DNA from: Armillaria gallica
Lineage: Eukaryota; Basidiomycota; Agaricomycetes; Agaricales; Physalacriaceae
DNA: 64,000 nucleotides
Reading direction: 5' to 3'
NCBI GenBank assembly: GCA_037576215.1
Contig: JBANDB010000015.1
Location: 1,426,001-1,490,000 of the forward strand
Shown here in pieces: positions 1-10,740 of this stretch; the stretch's first letter is position 1, and every line of letters starts with the position of its first letter. The notes under the pieces are model-generated. The model was not told the origin of the DNA and searched no databases. It saw nothing but the letters and a program-made list of their open reading frames with translations. The translations under genes were made by a program, and so were the position numbers.

Positions 1-612
1 CACTGTCGTAAAACATCCCTTTCTATCCCTCTCCTCCCTGTTTTTGGCCCACGCGAGGCTCGTTTCAATCCATTGCGAATGCCAGCATATCATGATATCT
101 CTAAAGCGTCACCGCAGTCGAAGAGACTACTTTCTGAGACGCTGCCATCCAGACTGGTCTGAGATCAAACCATTACCATCCTACTAGTTCAGAGACACTC
201 GGGCGACGAGAAAGCTGTCCTCACACTTGCGGAGCGGAGGTGTTGCGCAGCAACAAAGGCGTGGATATGGTGCGATGGACGTTTTCCATCGACGTGAAGA
301 GATTACGAATTCAGTAAAGGATAGCAAGACGAGGGGTCATTCCGAGCTGATCAACGATTCCGACAACGAACCCGCTGGGAGTGGATGTGTCGTACTCTTT
401 CATTACTTGCAGAGGAGTTGGTTCGGCCTCGATTGCAGATTTTACAGAATGCTTTCACACCAATCCGATTGCAATACACATACGAAGTATCCTTCTGACG
501 GTCCAACCTATGTATAAGATATCTTATATCGCATACGTTTTCTGTCTCAAAATGACATCGCCTGTCCTCCGCAATGGTCACCAATTACGCGCCGGTTAGC
601 GATGTTTCTGAT
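1..612. repeat. duplicated segment from downstream of the kinase-like gene, copy A
   Basis: This stretch aligns base for base with about 14,146-14,760 and 34,120-34,745, where it follows the two kinase-like pseudogenes. It contains the landmark TACTTTCTGAGACGCTGCCA, which recurs near 14,276 and, with small changes, near 34,251. The upstream kinase-like body is absent because the window starts inside the block. No intact reading frame is supported. At about position 612 the homology jumps directly to the middle of the F-box block, so this copy is rearranged relative to the one at 34-37 kb. Confidence 0.7.
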
Positions 613-1500
613 TCAGTGACGGTGTACGACGGGGGCGTGACTGGCTCGGTTGGCACTTCAACATGCAAGCCTTCTTCGAAACGTCTATGTCTCAAGACGA
701 AGGCTAACGCGCGAACATGTCGCATACTGTATAGGGCAGCATTTACCTCCTTGATCAACTTGCCGGCATTCACGCTGTGGTAAGTCCAGTCACGTCTCAA
801 GAGAGAGCCTGCCACTGATTTTTTCTTCAATAATAGTATCACGATGGCTCTGGTGACACCCCGCCGTTCTTCTTCGAGGACACGTGTTCGAGTGCTTGAT
901 GAAACTGATTATCATCTAACTCACCCCAAGTTCACTCTTCCGTATTTCTCGCATCTCCCCCATTTTCGCAATATCAACAGGCTTTCTCTCATCTGCTATA
1001 ACAATAGTTCTACCCCCATGATGGAGAAGACACGCGCACGTATTTTCTAATAACCGTGGGTTGACCGATCTCGTCCTGTATTTATTGGATCAGAGCGGCC
1101 AAACCATGACAGGCGCAGACGTCTGTGGGATAGAGCGCATTTTCCCAAAACGATCGACCACCGATCTATCCCTCCGTTACCTCACATTGAAGGAAGGCAA
1201 CATCATCGCGGCCCCTCATATTTTCCACCACCTCGGCGACCTCCAGTCGCTCCAGATCTTCAACTTCGAACTCTATGACATCTCGTCTGGATTCTCGATT
1301 GAGCTCACTCGGCCGAAAATATACATCCTTTACATCATCACCCTCGAGAGCTATAGCATAGCTTCTGCGATCATCGATTACCTCGTCTCCAACTAGGGAA
1401 TCTCCGAGTTGTCGTTTGGACCTGAAAAGGAGACAGACGGGAGACGTCTCGAAGCGAGTATTGAGCGAAGTAGTCCCACATCATTCTCACACTCTGGAAG
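613..1500 (+). pseudogene. F-box/LRR-type protein pseudogene, copy A (5' and 3' truncated)
   Basis: The sequence matches the middle of the F-box-type genes at 36.5 and 46.5 kb, from the exon-2 segment reading YDGGVTGSVGTSTCKPSSK onward. The F-box exon itself is missing. The second intron survives at about 780-836 (donor after CTGTG, acceptor AATAATAG). Downstream, the frame is lost through a deletion of about 10 nt after the ATGAA near 900, giving an early TAA. A 2-nt deletion follows near 1,040, and a TAG replaces the CAG found in copy D, just after the residues YLVSN (about 1,394). Homology ends at about 1,500, after the words for TLEV. These lesions are shared with copy C at 36.5 kb. The intact family would be an SCF adaptor with a leucine-rich tail; that role is family knowledge and not expected of this broken copy. 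Confidence 0.75.
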
Positions 1501-3060
1501 TCGGCAGGGACCAGAATGCAGATCGGCCCGATGATGGATTTCGTTTGCGAACGTCTTTTGGGGGAGACATCATTTGCAATGAATTGATTTTGAAACATAT
1601 AATACACCTACAGATGTTCGCACAATCAACAGGAACAGCTGAGTGAAATGACTTACCTTCTAGATCGGTTTTGGGAGACGGTTTGACGTCCTCCTGCGAT
1701 GCTATCCTTTTGTGAACCTAATTCCTCCCTTAATCTTGCAGGTATTCCTCCAGATAATCGTCACATTGTATTTTGAGGGTGAGGGTATTCGTGTCTTCAG
1801 TTGATTCCATCAAATCTGTCAGTCGCACGCATTATCAGGCTCAAATCCATCTCGTAATTTTGAACAAAATATTTTGACAGGTGGTGTGTTTTCGTGCAGT
1901 TCGAAAGAATGAGTCTAGTTGCTCCTACGAGTGTCAGTAGATTACTAGATAATGCCCGATGAGTATAAAGAAGGTGTGTTCATTCGGCAGCCTTTCTTAC
2001 CATTTCCATTTCCTTCTCACTTCCTCCCCTCCCGAAACAACCAATCCCATCGTGTGCAGAGCGGGGGTATCGAGTATCTTGTTGAAATGGGCGTTCATGT
2101 CCAAAACAGCCAAGTCCGGCTTCCAGTTCAAGTTGCCGGCGGCAACTCTGCTCTGCTCTCGCCATGATGCCGCTATATCCTTCACCTCTCCTTTCGTCCC
2201 TCAATGCTCATTCGCGACCCTTCAAGATGACTCCAGTATACTCCCGAGAGATTTGAACATTCTGTGAGTCCAAATCAACGTTGATTTTGACGATATTTAC
2301 CTTTCTTTTCAGCCTACTTTTCCAAACGCGCAAGAGCTCAAGATCAAGACTGGAATTTCAGAAAACTTTGCCCCGCGGCGAGCGAAATCACGCTGAAGGG
2401 GAGGAGCTCGATGTCAGTGCGGGTGTCCCCCGCAGATCCGATGTGAGTTTGCGTGCATGCGACATGATATATCTCACACAAACCCTTGTCCATCAGCGCG
2501 GCTCCGCTGCTGCCTTCTCTTAACGCTGACTCTCCCGACGACCGTCCTCCCTCCGCTAACGAAGACAATGACTCCGTTCAATTGGAGGCCCTGATTTTGC
2601 GCCAAGACGATATATCGACTTCTGCTGAGCGGGGTTGTCAAGGCATAGAATGCTCATTGAACAGCGATGGAGGACGGGCAAAGACTGAGAAGCATGCAGA
2701 GAGTACGTCTGTTCACTCCTTGCACACATTCTGGGGTACTAACCCTTGCCATAGCCCGAATCCCTCCAAACGCCGCGACATCCAACTATCCTCACAGAAC
2801 CATGACTTTGTCAAGCTCAACGCGCCGTCGCGTTGAAGGACCCTCTTTTGCCCAAAGACGACGTATCACCATCTGGCGAACGGGATTTCTGGACACGTAG
2901 GGAGCATGCGACGCGGCAGACAGAGGGGTATGGGGCTCGGGGATTGATATTGAGACCTTGAGGTGGGGAGTGGCGAGACTGGTAGGTCCCTTCACACCCG
3001 CGCGCACTCAGGGGTACTCAATCCCCGCAAAGATCGACTCCCTCCATCCGCCTCATTGAT
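1501..3060. other. no recognised gene; short exon-like stretches
   Basis: No family is recognised here. Between 1,501 and about 1,950 nothing coding stands out. On the minus strand at 1,997-2,185 there is a short open stretch with natural-looking protein composition (it includes NLNWKPDLAVLDMNAHFNK). On the plus strand at about 2,480-2,900 two segments resemble each other in translation: RQDDISTSAERG and PKDDVSPSGERD, each followed by a basic, E/K-rich run. A GTACGT...CCATAG intron-like interval lies between them at about 2,703-2,755. This may be the relic of a gene with an internal repeat. The function is unknown and no gene model is proposed. Confidence 0.3.
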
Positions 3061-3079
3061 TAACACGTGAAAGTACATC

Positions 3080-4592
3080 CTTAAAGAGAACGTCGGTGTG
3101 CGCGTCAACAAACAACACTAGGCGCTCTCCTCCAGTCGCGAAGGGAAGGTGGATCCCTGCCAGACCCGGTATGTCTCTCAAACCTGTAGGCCGTTTCCCT
3201 GTCAAGCGCGCCGCGTAAAAGTTTGGTCTTACTCTCTTGTCTAGCACGCACGGAAAATTACTCACCCTCCCGTTTTATCTCCACCTCGTTCATCTCAGAC
3301 GCGACTCGCGAGAAACATGGACCCACTCGTTCCGTGTTTCAGTCTGAGGAACCGGCGGGGGGGTTGAACTCCATTCCGATTCCCAACACGGTACGATGCA
3401 CCCATAAACAGGTACGTCCCGGGTTAAAATACCGAATTTCAGTAAAACTAAAATGGGAAGCTTGGTTTTAGCTCGATATACGAAGGATTTGCTACCCGAG
3501 CACTGGACTCGGTATCTTTCCCGACTCTCTCTATGTGGGCTCCCTGCGCATCCACCCTACTTCTTGACGCCAAGTTAACAGTAGCGGACGTCTGTTTCCC
3601 CACAGCCAAGGTTGCTGGAGACAGTTTTTACCCGGATGCCCGAGGATCTGCAGAAGTGATGTATGATCGAGAGAGGTGGACCTATGGATGTCAACTGGGA
3701 TGCGGACTAGTATGTATGTACGGGCGGGGTGCGTTCTCTCGTGATTGTAGGAAGTACACGCACCCATAAACAGGTACATCCCAGCTTTGAATACTAAATC
3801 TAAGCAGAGCTAAAATGGTTTTCAGGGATCCAAGCACTTGAAGATTTGTCGTCCCGAGGCTCTGTATCTTTCTCGTCCACACGCCAAGTAGGATAGGACA
3901 CGGAACTCTCGTTCCGTGTCGCAGATTTCAGACCAAACCTTCTCCCTCGTACATCGCGCCCACCAGAATACACTGGAAAGGGTGTCAGCGCTCCAAGCGT
4001 TGGGTACATGTCCAGACTCGGCACCTTTTCCACCACGCCCTATATGGATTCGCTCTCAAGCGCGGTACATATAACATCAGCCCCTGCTTCTTGACGCCAA
4101 GTGAACAGCAGAGCAACGTCTGTTTCCCCACATCCAAGCCGACTCGCCGCCGCAGGAGACAATGTTCAGCCGGAGGGCGGATGTCTAAATTGGAGGATCT
4201 GCAACAGAGACGTGTGATCGAGAGATGTTACCTTCGAGCGTCAACTAGAGTGCTGATAGTGACATACCTCTTTGAGTTAGTGTGTGGGCGGGGCACCGTC
4301 GCGTTCTCGTGACGTTCTCAGTCTGGCTTAGGGCACGGAGAGAATTAGCTTACTTGTACTCCAGTCGAGATACATAATCTAGATGGGACCGAAGGTAGTT
4401 GCAGAGGGAGTACAGTGGTTATGATATTTGTAAACACCGTATTATTGTATTATAATGATAGCACCGGCATAACTGTAAACTGCAGTATGATTGGAATTGA
4501 GGACGCGTGGAACGGATGACACGCTATGATAGGTTGCGGTATTTGATGCTGAGAAAGTGTACAACAAATGGTGGTACAGTAAAAGTATAGAG
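3080..4592 (-). repeat. inverted copy of the DNA downstream of the acetate-transporter gene
   Basis: Read on the minus strand, this region matches the 3' flank of the intact transporter gene (53,959-55,700). Examples are 4,080-4,320 with 54,240-54,500 (the words ACGCCAAGT, CAGAGCAACGTCTGTTTCCC and TCTAAATTGGAGGATCTGCA, rearranged as reverse complement), 3,770-3,830 with about 54,870-54,930, and 3,280-3,400 with about 55,255-55,390. The region also holds a diverged internal duplication: 3,530-3,780 resembles 4,015-4,320. No coding gene is supported. Confidence 0.65.
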
Positions 4593-5015
4593 CTAGAATG
4601 CACCGATTGGGATTACAGTAACTGCTTTGGGCTCTGATGCGAGCAACTCCCGTAGTAAGCGATGAAGGCGGCGATGATGCCAAACGCGCCCCTGGTTCGG
4701 CGAGACTGGGAAGGTGTGAGCTAGCGGAGAGAAGGATGAGAGAGAAGACGTACGCGGTGCGGATGGTAGCCTTGTGGACAGCGCAGACAACTCTGAACAA
4801 GCGAGAAGCATAAAGGTGACAGAAAGACAACCGAAGAGTGCAATGAACGAGGCGGACTTGCAAGTTGCGGAGCGAGGTGATGCTGCGTACACCGGGGTTA
4901 GCAATAAGCGGTGAGGCGAAGGAAAGGGACGGATAAGGGTGGAGCGGTGACTACCATCCACGTAGAGGTACAGGGCGAGGGCAGAAGAGTGCTGCGCCGT
5001 ATGCGTCCATAGTGG
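4593..5015 (-). pseudogene. truncated acetate-transporter (GPR1/FUN34/YaaH) copy 1
   Basis: Reading leftward from about 5,010, the fragment starts inside exon 2 of the transporter (DAY...) and carries a damaged exon-2 end. Then come intron 2, exon 3 (LFGCLSVTFMLLACSELSA), intron 3 and exon 4 (GIIAAFIAYYG...AVTVIPIGAF, TAG at 4,593-4,595). Exon 1 and the first half of exon 2 are absent. There are small deletions in exons 2 and 4. Introns are retained in place, so the copy arose at the DNA level and not from mRNA. It lacks the first transmembrane helices and the NPGTLGL signature, so no transport activity is expected. Confidence 0.8.
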
Positions 5016-6240
5016 CGAACGTGATAGGAGGGTTATGGGACACACGTCTTATAGCCTGTATATATGCTGCATCTCACATCCGAGGTCCAAAAACAGTCGC
5101 TGTCGACTGGTCTAATGCCGCATCCGTCCCATAGACGCCTCCCTCGGCATGCACACAACCTCCCGTCTCGTCCGCTCGTGGTTCTCATTCCTATGCTTGT
5201 CTGTTCTGCGCGTGCGAAGTAAGCCTGCGTACCCTTCCCGAACAACGTCCGAATTCCTGCTCCTATCACTCTTATCGATGGCACAACATGCGGGAACGGT
5301 CCCTCTGAAAAGACAGCCTGAGTGGAGATAAAGCTATGTGGAATGTCACGTACCGTGAGGGATGTTGACGCAGATTTGAGCTGCAACAAGCGAGAGGGGA
5401 CCTGATTAACATGAGCAATGCCAAATCTCGTTCACAAAGCAATACACTTACCTCCGCCCATACAACTAGCACACTCTCCAGAATATCGTCTGTCATCCTC
5501 CCTTGGAATCCTGACAGCGGTGGCCAGAGTAATCGTTAGCCCTCGTTCAAATCAGCTTGGGGAATGGCTTACTGAGCCTAATGACCATGCTCCTGATAAA
5601 TGTTGAACTCGTGCTCATCGGGAAAAAATCGTGACATCGACAGTATACGGTGCCGCTCTGATGAACACCGCATGAGCCAAACGTGAAAAGAATGGGGAAA
5701 GGCCACCTACTATTGCGTAGGCTGAGTGGATTCGTCGGCGGTGTATCAGGGCGAGGGGCCGCCTAGGGAAAGAAAGGAATGGTAAGCCACATACAACAAG
5801 GGTCAGTATACATGCCCTTACCCGGTAATCAAATCATACTGCTGGAAATCTCGTTGGGAAACGCTGCCAACGCAGAGATGTAAATAGCTTACCTTTCTTG
5901 ATTTTTCTCCCCCATCCCACACGCTGTTGGGTCACACAACGCCAGAAATACGGCTGAAGGAAGTGATAAAGAGAATCAAATCAAACCTGAGCTCACTGTT
6001 GAGCTCGACGACGAGATCGTGGCAGTCAAGAAGTAGAAACTCGATTACCAAAAAGTCGCCCAAACGAGCTACTTTCCAGTCACGAGACCACGACGCGTCC
6101 ACCCACGCAACTCACGCCGAGTTAAATTCTCTCTCATTCTCATCATGCAAGACAATGACGATGGAGGGCTTGACACGAGGAGAGTGGTGATGTTATTGGG
6201 CACATCAATAAGAGAATGTATTGACTTGTAGGATCAACAA
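5016..6240. repeat. dispersed accessory repeat module, copy 1
   Basis: The module beginning CTGCATCTCACATCCGAGGT (about 5,068) recurs beside every transporter fragment, near 10,190, 22,075, 29,787 and 38,832, and in eroded form near 12,150 and 32,100. The right part (about 5,870-6,190) recurs at 23,100-23,345 and 39,700-40,030. It translates to a short arginine/serine-rich frame ending SRDHDAS...TRGEW. In an alternative frame it gives ELTVELDDE...VAVKK followed by a stop, which could be the tail of a lost gene. No intact gene is supported. Confidence 0.6.
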
Positions 6241-6455
6241 CTTTAGGTTCTGTGAAGCCCCACTGTTCTTGTACCATTAGTCCCCAATATACACTCAGAG
6301 TTTACCATTCTATAGTCCGTACTTCTATCCTAGTTTCATGGTGTCTGATTCTATGTCACAGCAACAGCATCTGTGTTTTCTTGTGAGGGCTGGTGAGATG
6401 TAGGAATTCCTGGAACTTGGGGTGTTTTGCGATCTACCTTTATGAGCCCAGGAGA

Positions 6456-9255
6456 TTAACCACACTGTGAAACTCCATACCTGTGAGTATTTCAATGCAT
6501 TGTGCTCTCCGTCACTGTTGCACTGTCAGATCAAGAACATGAATCAGCAAAGGAAGATGGACTCACCGAGATGAACCGGGAATTTCATACAGCCAGGGCA
6601 ACTGGTCTACATCTTTATACACATCAAAAGCATACTGTGGTAGAGACTTGTTGTCATCACTATGGGCCAGCATATTCTGCAGCTCCCCGATTACAACAAT
6701 GGCCAGAACATGCTTGAGAAGGTGCCATTTGCAGAATTCCTTTCCTGATGCCCACCGCACTAATTGTGTAAGACACCCCGGCCAGACATTTTGCATGGCA
6801 GGATGTAGCGCCCACTCATAGAGGACAATCTCATGATGTTCTTGAATGAGAAGCAACATAACCTGGAAGAGTGGGTCAGTTGAAAAGAGGCCGGGATACC
6901 AGAATGGGTTGAAGAGAGTTTTAGGGGATTCAGAGATAGATAAAGCTGGAAGAAGTTTTAAAGAAGATGATATGAGACGTCCCATGGTGGTGCAAGGCAT
7001 CACATTGTTCTCCAATCTTTCACCACCACCCACCAGTGAATGAAGGTAACACTGATATGCAACAGAATAGAACTGCATGTCTGGAGGCATATATTTCATG
7101 CAAGAGTGGTATTTGTCAAGAATGATAAATATCTTGCATACAAGTGTTTGAAGATCTGGGCTGACAACAACAAAAGCCTTGGAGGAAAGCCAGGAGCATA
7201 AACTTTCCAGGACTAGCTTGATTTCCAAGCCCTTCTGGGTGAGATTATGGAGGAGAACATCGGTCCATTCAATGATGGTAAGGGAAGTTTCAATTAGCTG
7301 CTTTCAGTTTGAGGCATGCACTGATTTGCAGAGTCTCTGCTCCATTCAGAAGATCAATGCGAGGATGATAAGCAGATCAAGAGTGAAGGAGCCAGTGTTA
7401 GTAGACATCATAATGGGAAGTGGCCGGTAATAAAATAAAAGGTCAAGAACGTACTCCCTCATCTCATCTGTAGGCTTGTCAATAGTAGTGAGCTCCCCAC
7501 TTTCTTCTTTAGACAATGGTCTCACAATGATTTTCATAAGTTCAAGCTCTAATCCCAAAGCATCATTGCCAGAGCAGACCAGGACGAAGATGGCACGACG
7601 GACTAGCTTCTTCCACACCAGTGAGTGCAAGGTGAGGGAAGAGCATTGTGGACCTTGAAGGATTCTGAGAAAAGCAGCTAACACATTCTCGCTACCTGTC
7701 ATGGAGAACAGTGTCATTTTTAGTTGCTCATTGCAACACCGATCTCCCAGGTGATCACAGTGGAGGGAAACAGAGTCCCTAAGGAAATGAACAGGCCCAA
7801 GGACCATACATGCCCTATAGTAGAGCTCCAACTCTCTCTCAGCATCAGGAGATGGCACAAGTGGTTCAAGGTGCTGTTTCTCCCACTTCAGAGATACCAT
7901 AAGAGTAGATCTATATTCATCTGGTAGCCATTTTAAAGTGGTGGAGGACATTCCAGCAATGGCCTGCAGCACACTTTGATGCACAGAGGCATTAGATGTG
8001 GAGGAGTGCAGCCATTGTAGTGATTGCACATCTACTTTAGCAGCATACGTTTGAACATGAGCACGCTTGATTTCCTTCACAGTGGGAGACTTTGGTAGGA
8101 AGCAATAAAATCGTTGTACCAGTCCTGGTATCCCTTCAAGTACAAAAGGCTGTCATGGCCAAACACGCGAACATACAGAAAGTGCCAGATGATGACAATG
8201 AGCGGAATAAGAGTGTCATGGACAAATTGATACAGAGAGTGAACATAAAGTGTTAATGGTACCTTGAATGGACAATAGGGATAGATGAGGGGAAGGATTA
8301 GGGCAATGATGTATGCCATATATGTCATGGCCCCAATGATAGATACTAGCCATGCCACTTTCATTCCCAGAGAGAATAGGAAGATAGTGAGGCCAACAAA
8401 GAAGAGCACCAAAGAAGCATGAAGGAGGACAGGAAGCATTCCAATGATCATAGGCACCTGCCATGTCTGTAGTCCAGCGTATCGCATATGTCAGATTCTT
8501 GCACGGTCACGTGCAGAGCTGTCAGAGACGATGGCAATGCATTGGTGTAGCCATTGCTTGACCAAAAAAGCCACCAGGGCCATGATGAGACTGAGCGTCA
8601 GACTCACGAACCACAAGCTGTTCATCCATTTGTCGGAAGGGCTCAGGGAAAAAAAGTCGGTGGGAGAGGAAGGAATAGAGATTTGGGAACCATTCGATGC
8701 TGTGGCCTTGAGGATTTCGAGGAGAAGGAGTGTGGATGCCTGGTTGTAATCCGGTTGCATGCTTTGCGATGTTTGCACCACAAATGTTGTGAGTACTGCG
8801 GAGAAGAGACCAGCCTATCATGGCATGTTAGATTTTTAGAGCATCATTTTGAAAGGAAACGTGAGACACATAAAAACAAGCAGGACATTGATGGTATCCC
8901 ACCACTCGGCCAACATATTGGCATCGAAATCGGCTGCTTCTGCATTGTAGATGGGCCATATTTGTGCCTTGTTGGACATCTCTTGACCATAAGGATCGGG
9001 AGGGTAGCATGCCTTGTAATCGCATGGAGCAGCGCCTGATACCATTTAAAATTAAATACCACCATAGCAGAACAGTCGAAGTAAATTAAACACACTGACT
9101 CCCCACAAATACATCTGATTCCTGTTCAGTCCAAAATACGTGCCGCTTGGAATGTTTCTCTAAGCTCCAAGGTCGGGTGAGGGAACACTGCTACCAGTTG
9201 CAGCTGAAGGTTGGTTTGGAGGTGACTCTGCGCCATTCCCATTGTTGTCAGCCAT
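6456..9255 (-). pseudogene. DUF6535 multi-pass membrane protein pseudogene, copy 1
   Basis: This aligns along its whole length with the open DUF6535 genes at 26.3-29.1 and 41.2-44.0 kb, including ATG (9,255-9,253), intron positions, and the final small exon ending YGVSQCG at 6,456. It is disabled by a TAG in exon 1 (CAG in the sister copy), TGA at 8,493-8,491, a frameshift near 8,080-8,090, TGA at 7,348-7,346 and TGA at 7,306-7,304. The three TGA codons each replace CGA in the sister copy at 28 kb, a CpG-decay signature. The membrane segments and much of the C-terminal region are still readable (for example LWFVSLTLSLIMALVAFLVK). It is oriented like the copies at 26 and 41 kb. A domesticated short product is not excluded, but I treat it as a pseudogene. 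Confidence 0.85.
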
Positions 9256-9339
9256 GCTCGAAAATCGATAAAGATCAAGTCAGTATCAGTGACATCCAAA
9301 GCACAAAGGACTCACTTGGGAGAATGTAGTGGCTGTCAA

Positions 9340-9430
9340 GAACAAAAAGGCGCCAAGTGCTTGCTGGTGCCGTTTGATTGAACATTCTCGCTGTCAAAGC
9401 GCTGTATGCTCGTGTTGTGCCCAGAAGCAC
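9340..9430 (-). promoter_or_regulatory. conserved leader/promoter-proximal element of DUF6535 copy 1
   Basis: The segment containing CGCTGTATGCTCGTGTTGTG upstream of the pseudogene start is shared with the leader regions of the three other DUF6535 copies (about 29,180-29,290, 44,050-44,150 and, on the other strand, 61,591-61,688). It lies upstream of a leader intron. The conserved block probably includes the transcription start region; that is inference from position and conservation only. Confidence 0.45.
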
Positions 9431-9499
9431 ATTGAAGTTCGTAACTGGTGGCGCCAACATGTAAGGTAGTTGTTTGTGCCAAGAGTGGCCCCCCTCACG

Positions 9500-10160
9500 G
9501 CATTCTCAGTCTGACTTATCACATGGAGAGAATTATGGTTTACCAGTTTACTTGTCCTCGAGTCAAGATACATAATCTAGATGAGACAAAGGTCGTTGCA
9601 GAGGGAGTACAGTGCTTATGATATTTGTACACACCATATTATTGTATTATAATAATAGCACAGGCATAATTGTAAACTCCGGTTGGAATTGAGGACATGT
9701 GGAATGGACAATACATTATGATAGGTCGTGGTATTTGATGCTGAGAAAGCGTACAATAAATGAGGTATAGTAAAATTAAGGGGGTAGAATGCGCCAATTG
9801 GGAGTACGGTAACAAGCAACTCAGAGAGGCCGATGTAGTAAGCGATGAAGGCGGTGATGATACCGAATGCTCCTCCTGATTTGGCGAAACTGGGAAGTCG
9901 TAAGTTAATGGGGTGAAGGCGGAGTGAGAAGACATACACGGTGTGGATGGTAGCCTTGCGGACAGCGCAGACAACCCCTAACAGGCGGGAAGCATAGACC
10001 GTGATAGGAAGACAGCTGAAGCGGATGAAGAACGAGGTGGACTTGCGGCAGGAAGGGACAGACAAGAGCATCATCCAGGAGAACAGGTACATGGTGAGGG
10101 CAGAAGAGAGCTCAGATGCATTAGTGCGGCACTGCGAACATGGCATATGAGGGTCATCAG
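9500..10160 (-). pseudogene. truncated acetate-transporter copy 2 with a read-through ORF
   Basis: This is the same 5'-truncated fragment as at 4.6 kb: part of exon 2 (NASELSSALTMYLFSW), exon 3, intron 3 and exon 4 (GGAFGIITAFIAYYIGLSELL), then the 3' flank to about 9,500. An open frame of 188 codons runs from 10,182 to 9,616 through former intron 3 and past the normal stop, because the TAG after PIGAF has become TAC. Exon 1 and the signature motif are absent. The region between GLSELL and VTVLPIGAF is shortened relative to the intact gene. A small hydrophobic protein could in principle be made, but nothing indicates selection for it. Confidence 0.75.
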
Positions 10161-10740
10161 ATACATGTCTCAGGGCCTTCATGTATGCTGCATCTCACAT
10201 CCGAGGTCCAAAACCCGTCACTGTCGACTGGCTCACCATACTCCCTGTATCTCTATGCCACATCCGTCCCATAGACACCTCCCTCAGCGTGCACACACCC
10301 TCCTGTCTCGTCTGCTCAGCTTATCTGTCTTACACGCACTTGAGTTAGTGTCGAAAGTGCTGCGAGAGGCAAGCCTGCATACCCTTCCTGAACACTGTCC
10401 GAGTTCCTGCTCCCAAACACCCTCATCGATGGCGGCACACGCATGATCCGTTCTTCTGAAAGACAGCCTGAGTGGAGATCAAGGTAGGCAATGTCACATT
10501 GTGGCAATCGAGAGGGGATCTGATCAACATGAGCAAGGCCAAACCATTTAAAGAGCAATAGACGCACCTCCACCCATACATCTAGTGCTACGTCGGGAAT
10601 ATCATTCGCATCCCTCCCTTGAAATTCTGAGTGGTAGCCAGAGGATTAGTTAGCCGTGTTGAAGTTAGTTTGAGGAAGGGCTTACTGGCACACCATAGGT
10701 GATCGTCCATGGAAGGTGTATGTCTAGGCTCATGACGGTG
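10161..10740. repeat. dispersed accessory repeat module, copy 2
   Basis: This matches 5,040-5,540, 22,040-22,800, 29,780-30,350 and 38,810-39,420, starting with the CTGCATCTCACATCCGAGGT landmark. Compared with the other copies it carries many CpG to TpG or CpA changes. No coding content is recognised. Confidence 0.6.

Noticed and set aside
4593..5015. Transporter fragments as retrocopies
   Set aside because: Introns 2 and 3 are present in the fragments and the 3' genomic flank is included, so an mRNA intermediate is ruled out.
8554..9039. 161-codon plus-strand frame over the dead DUF6535 gene
   Set aside because: It is antisense to the DUF6535 membrane domain and contains no recognisable domain.
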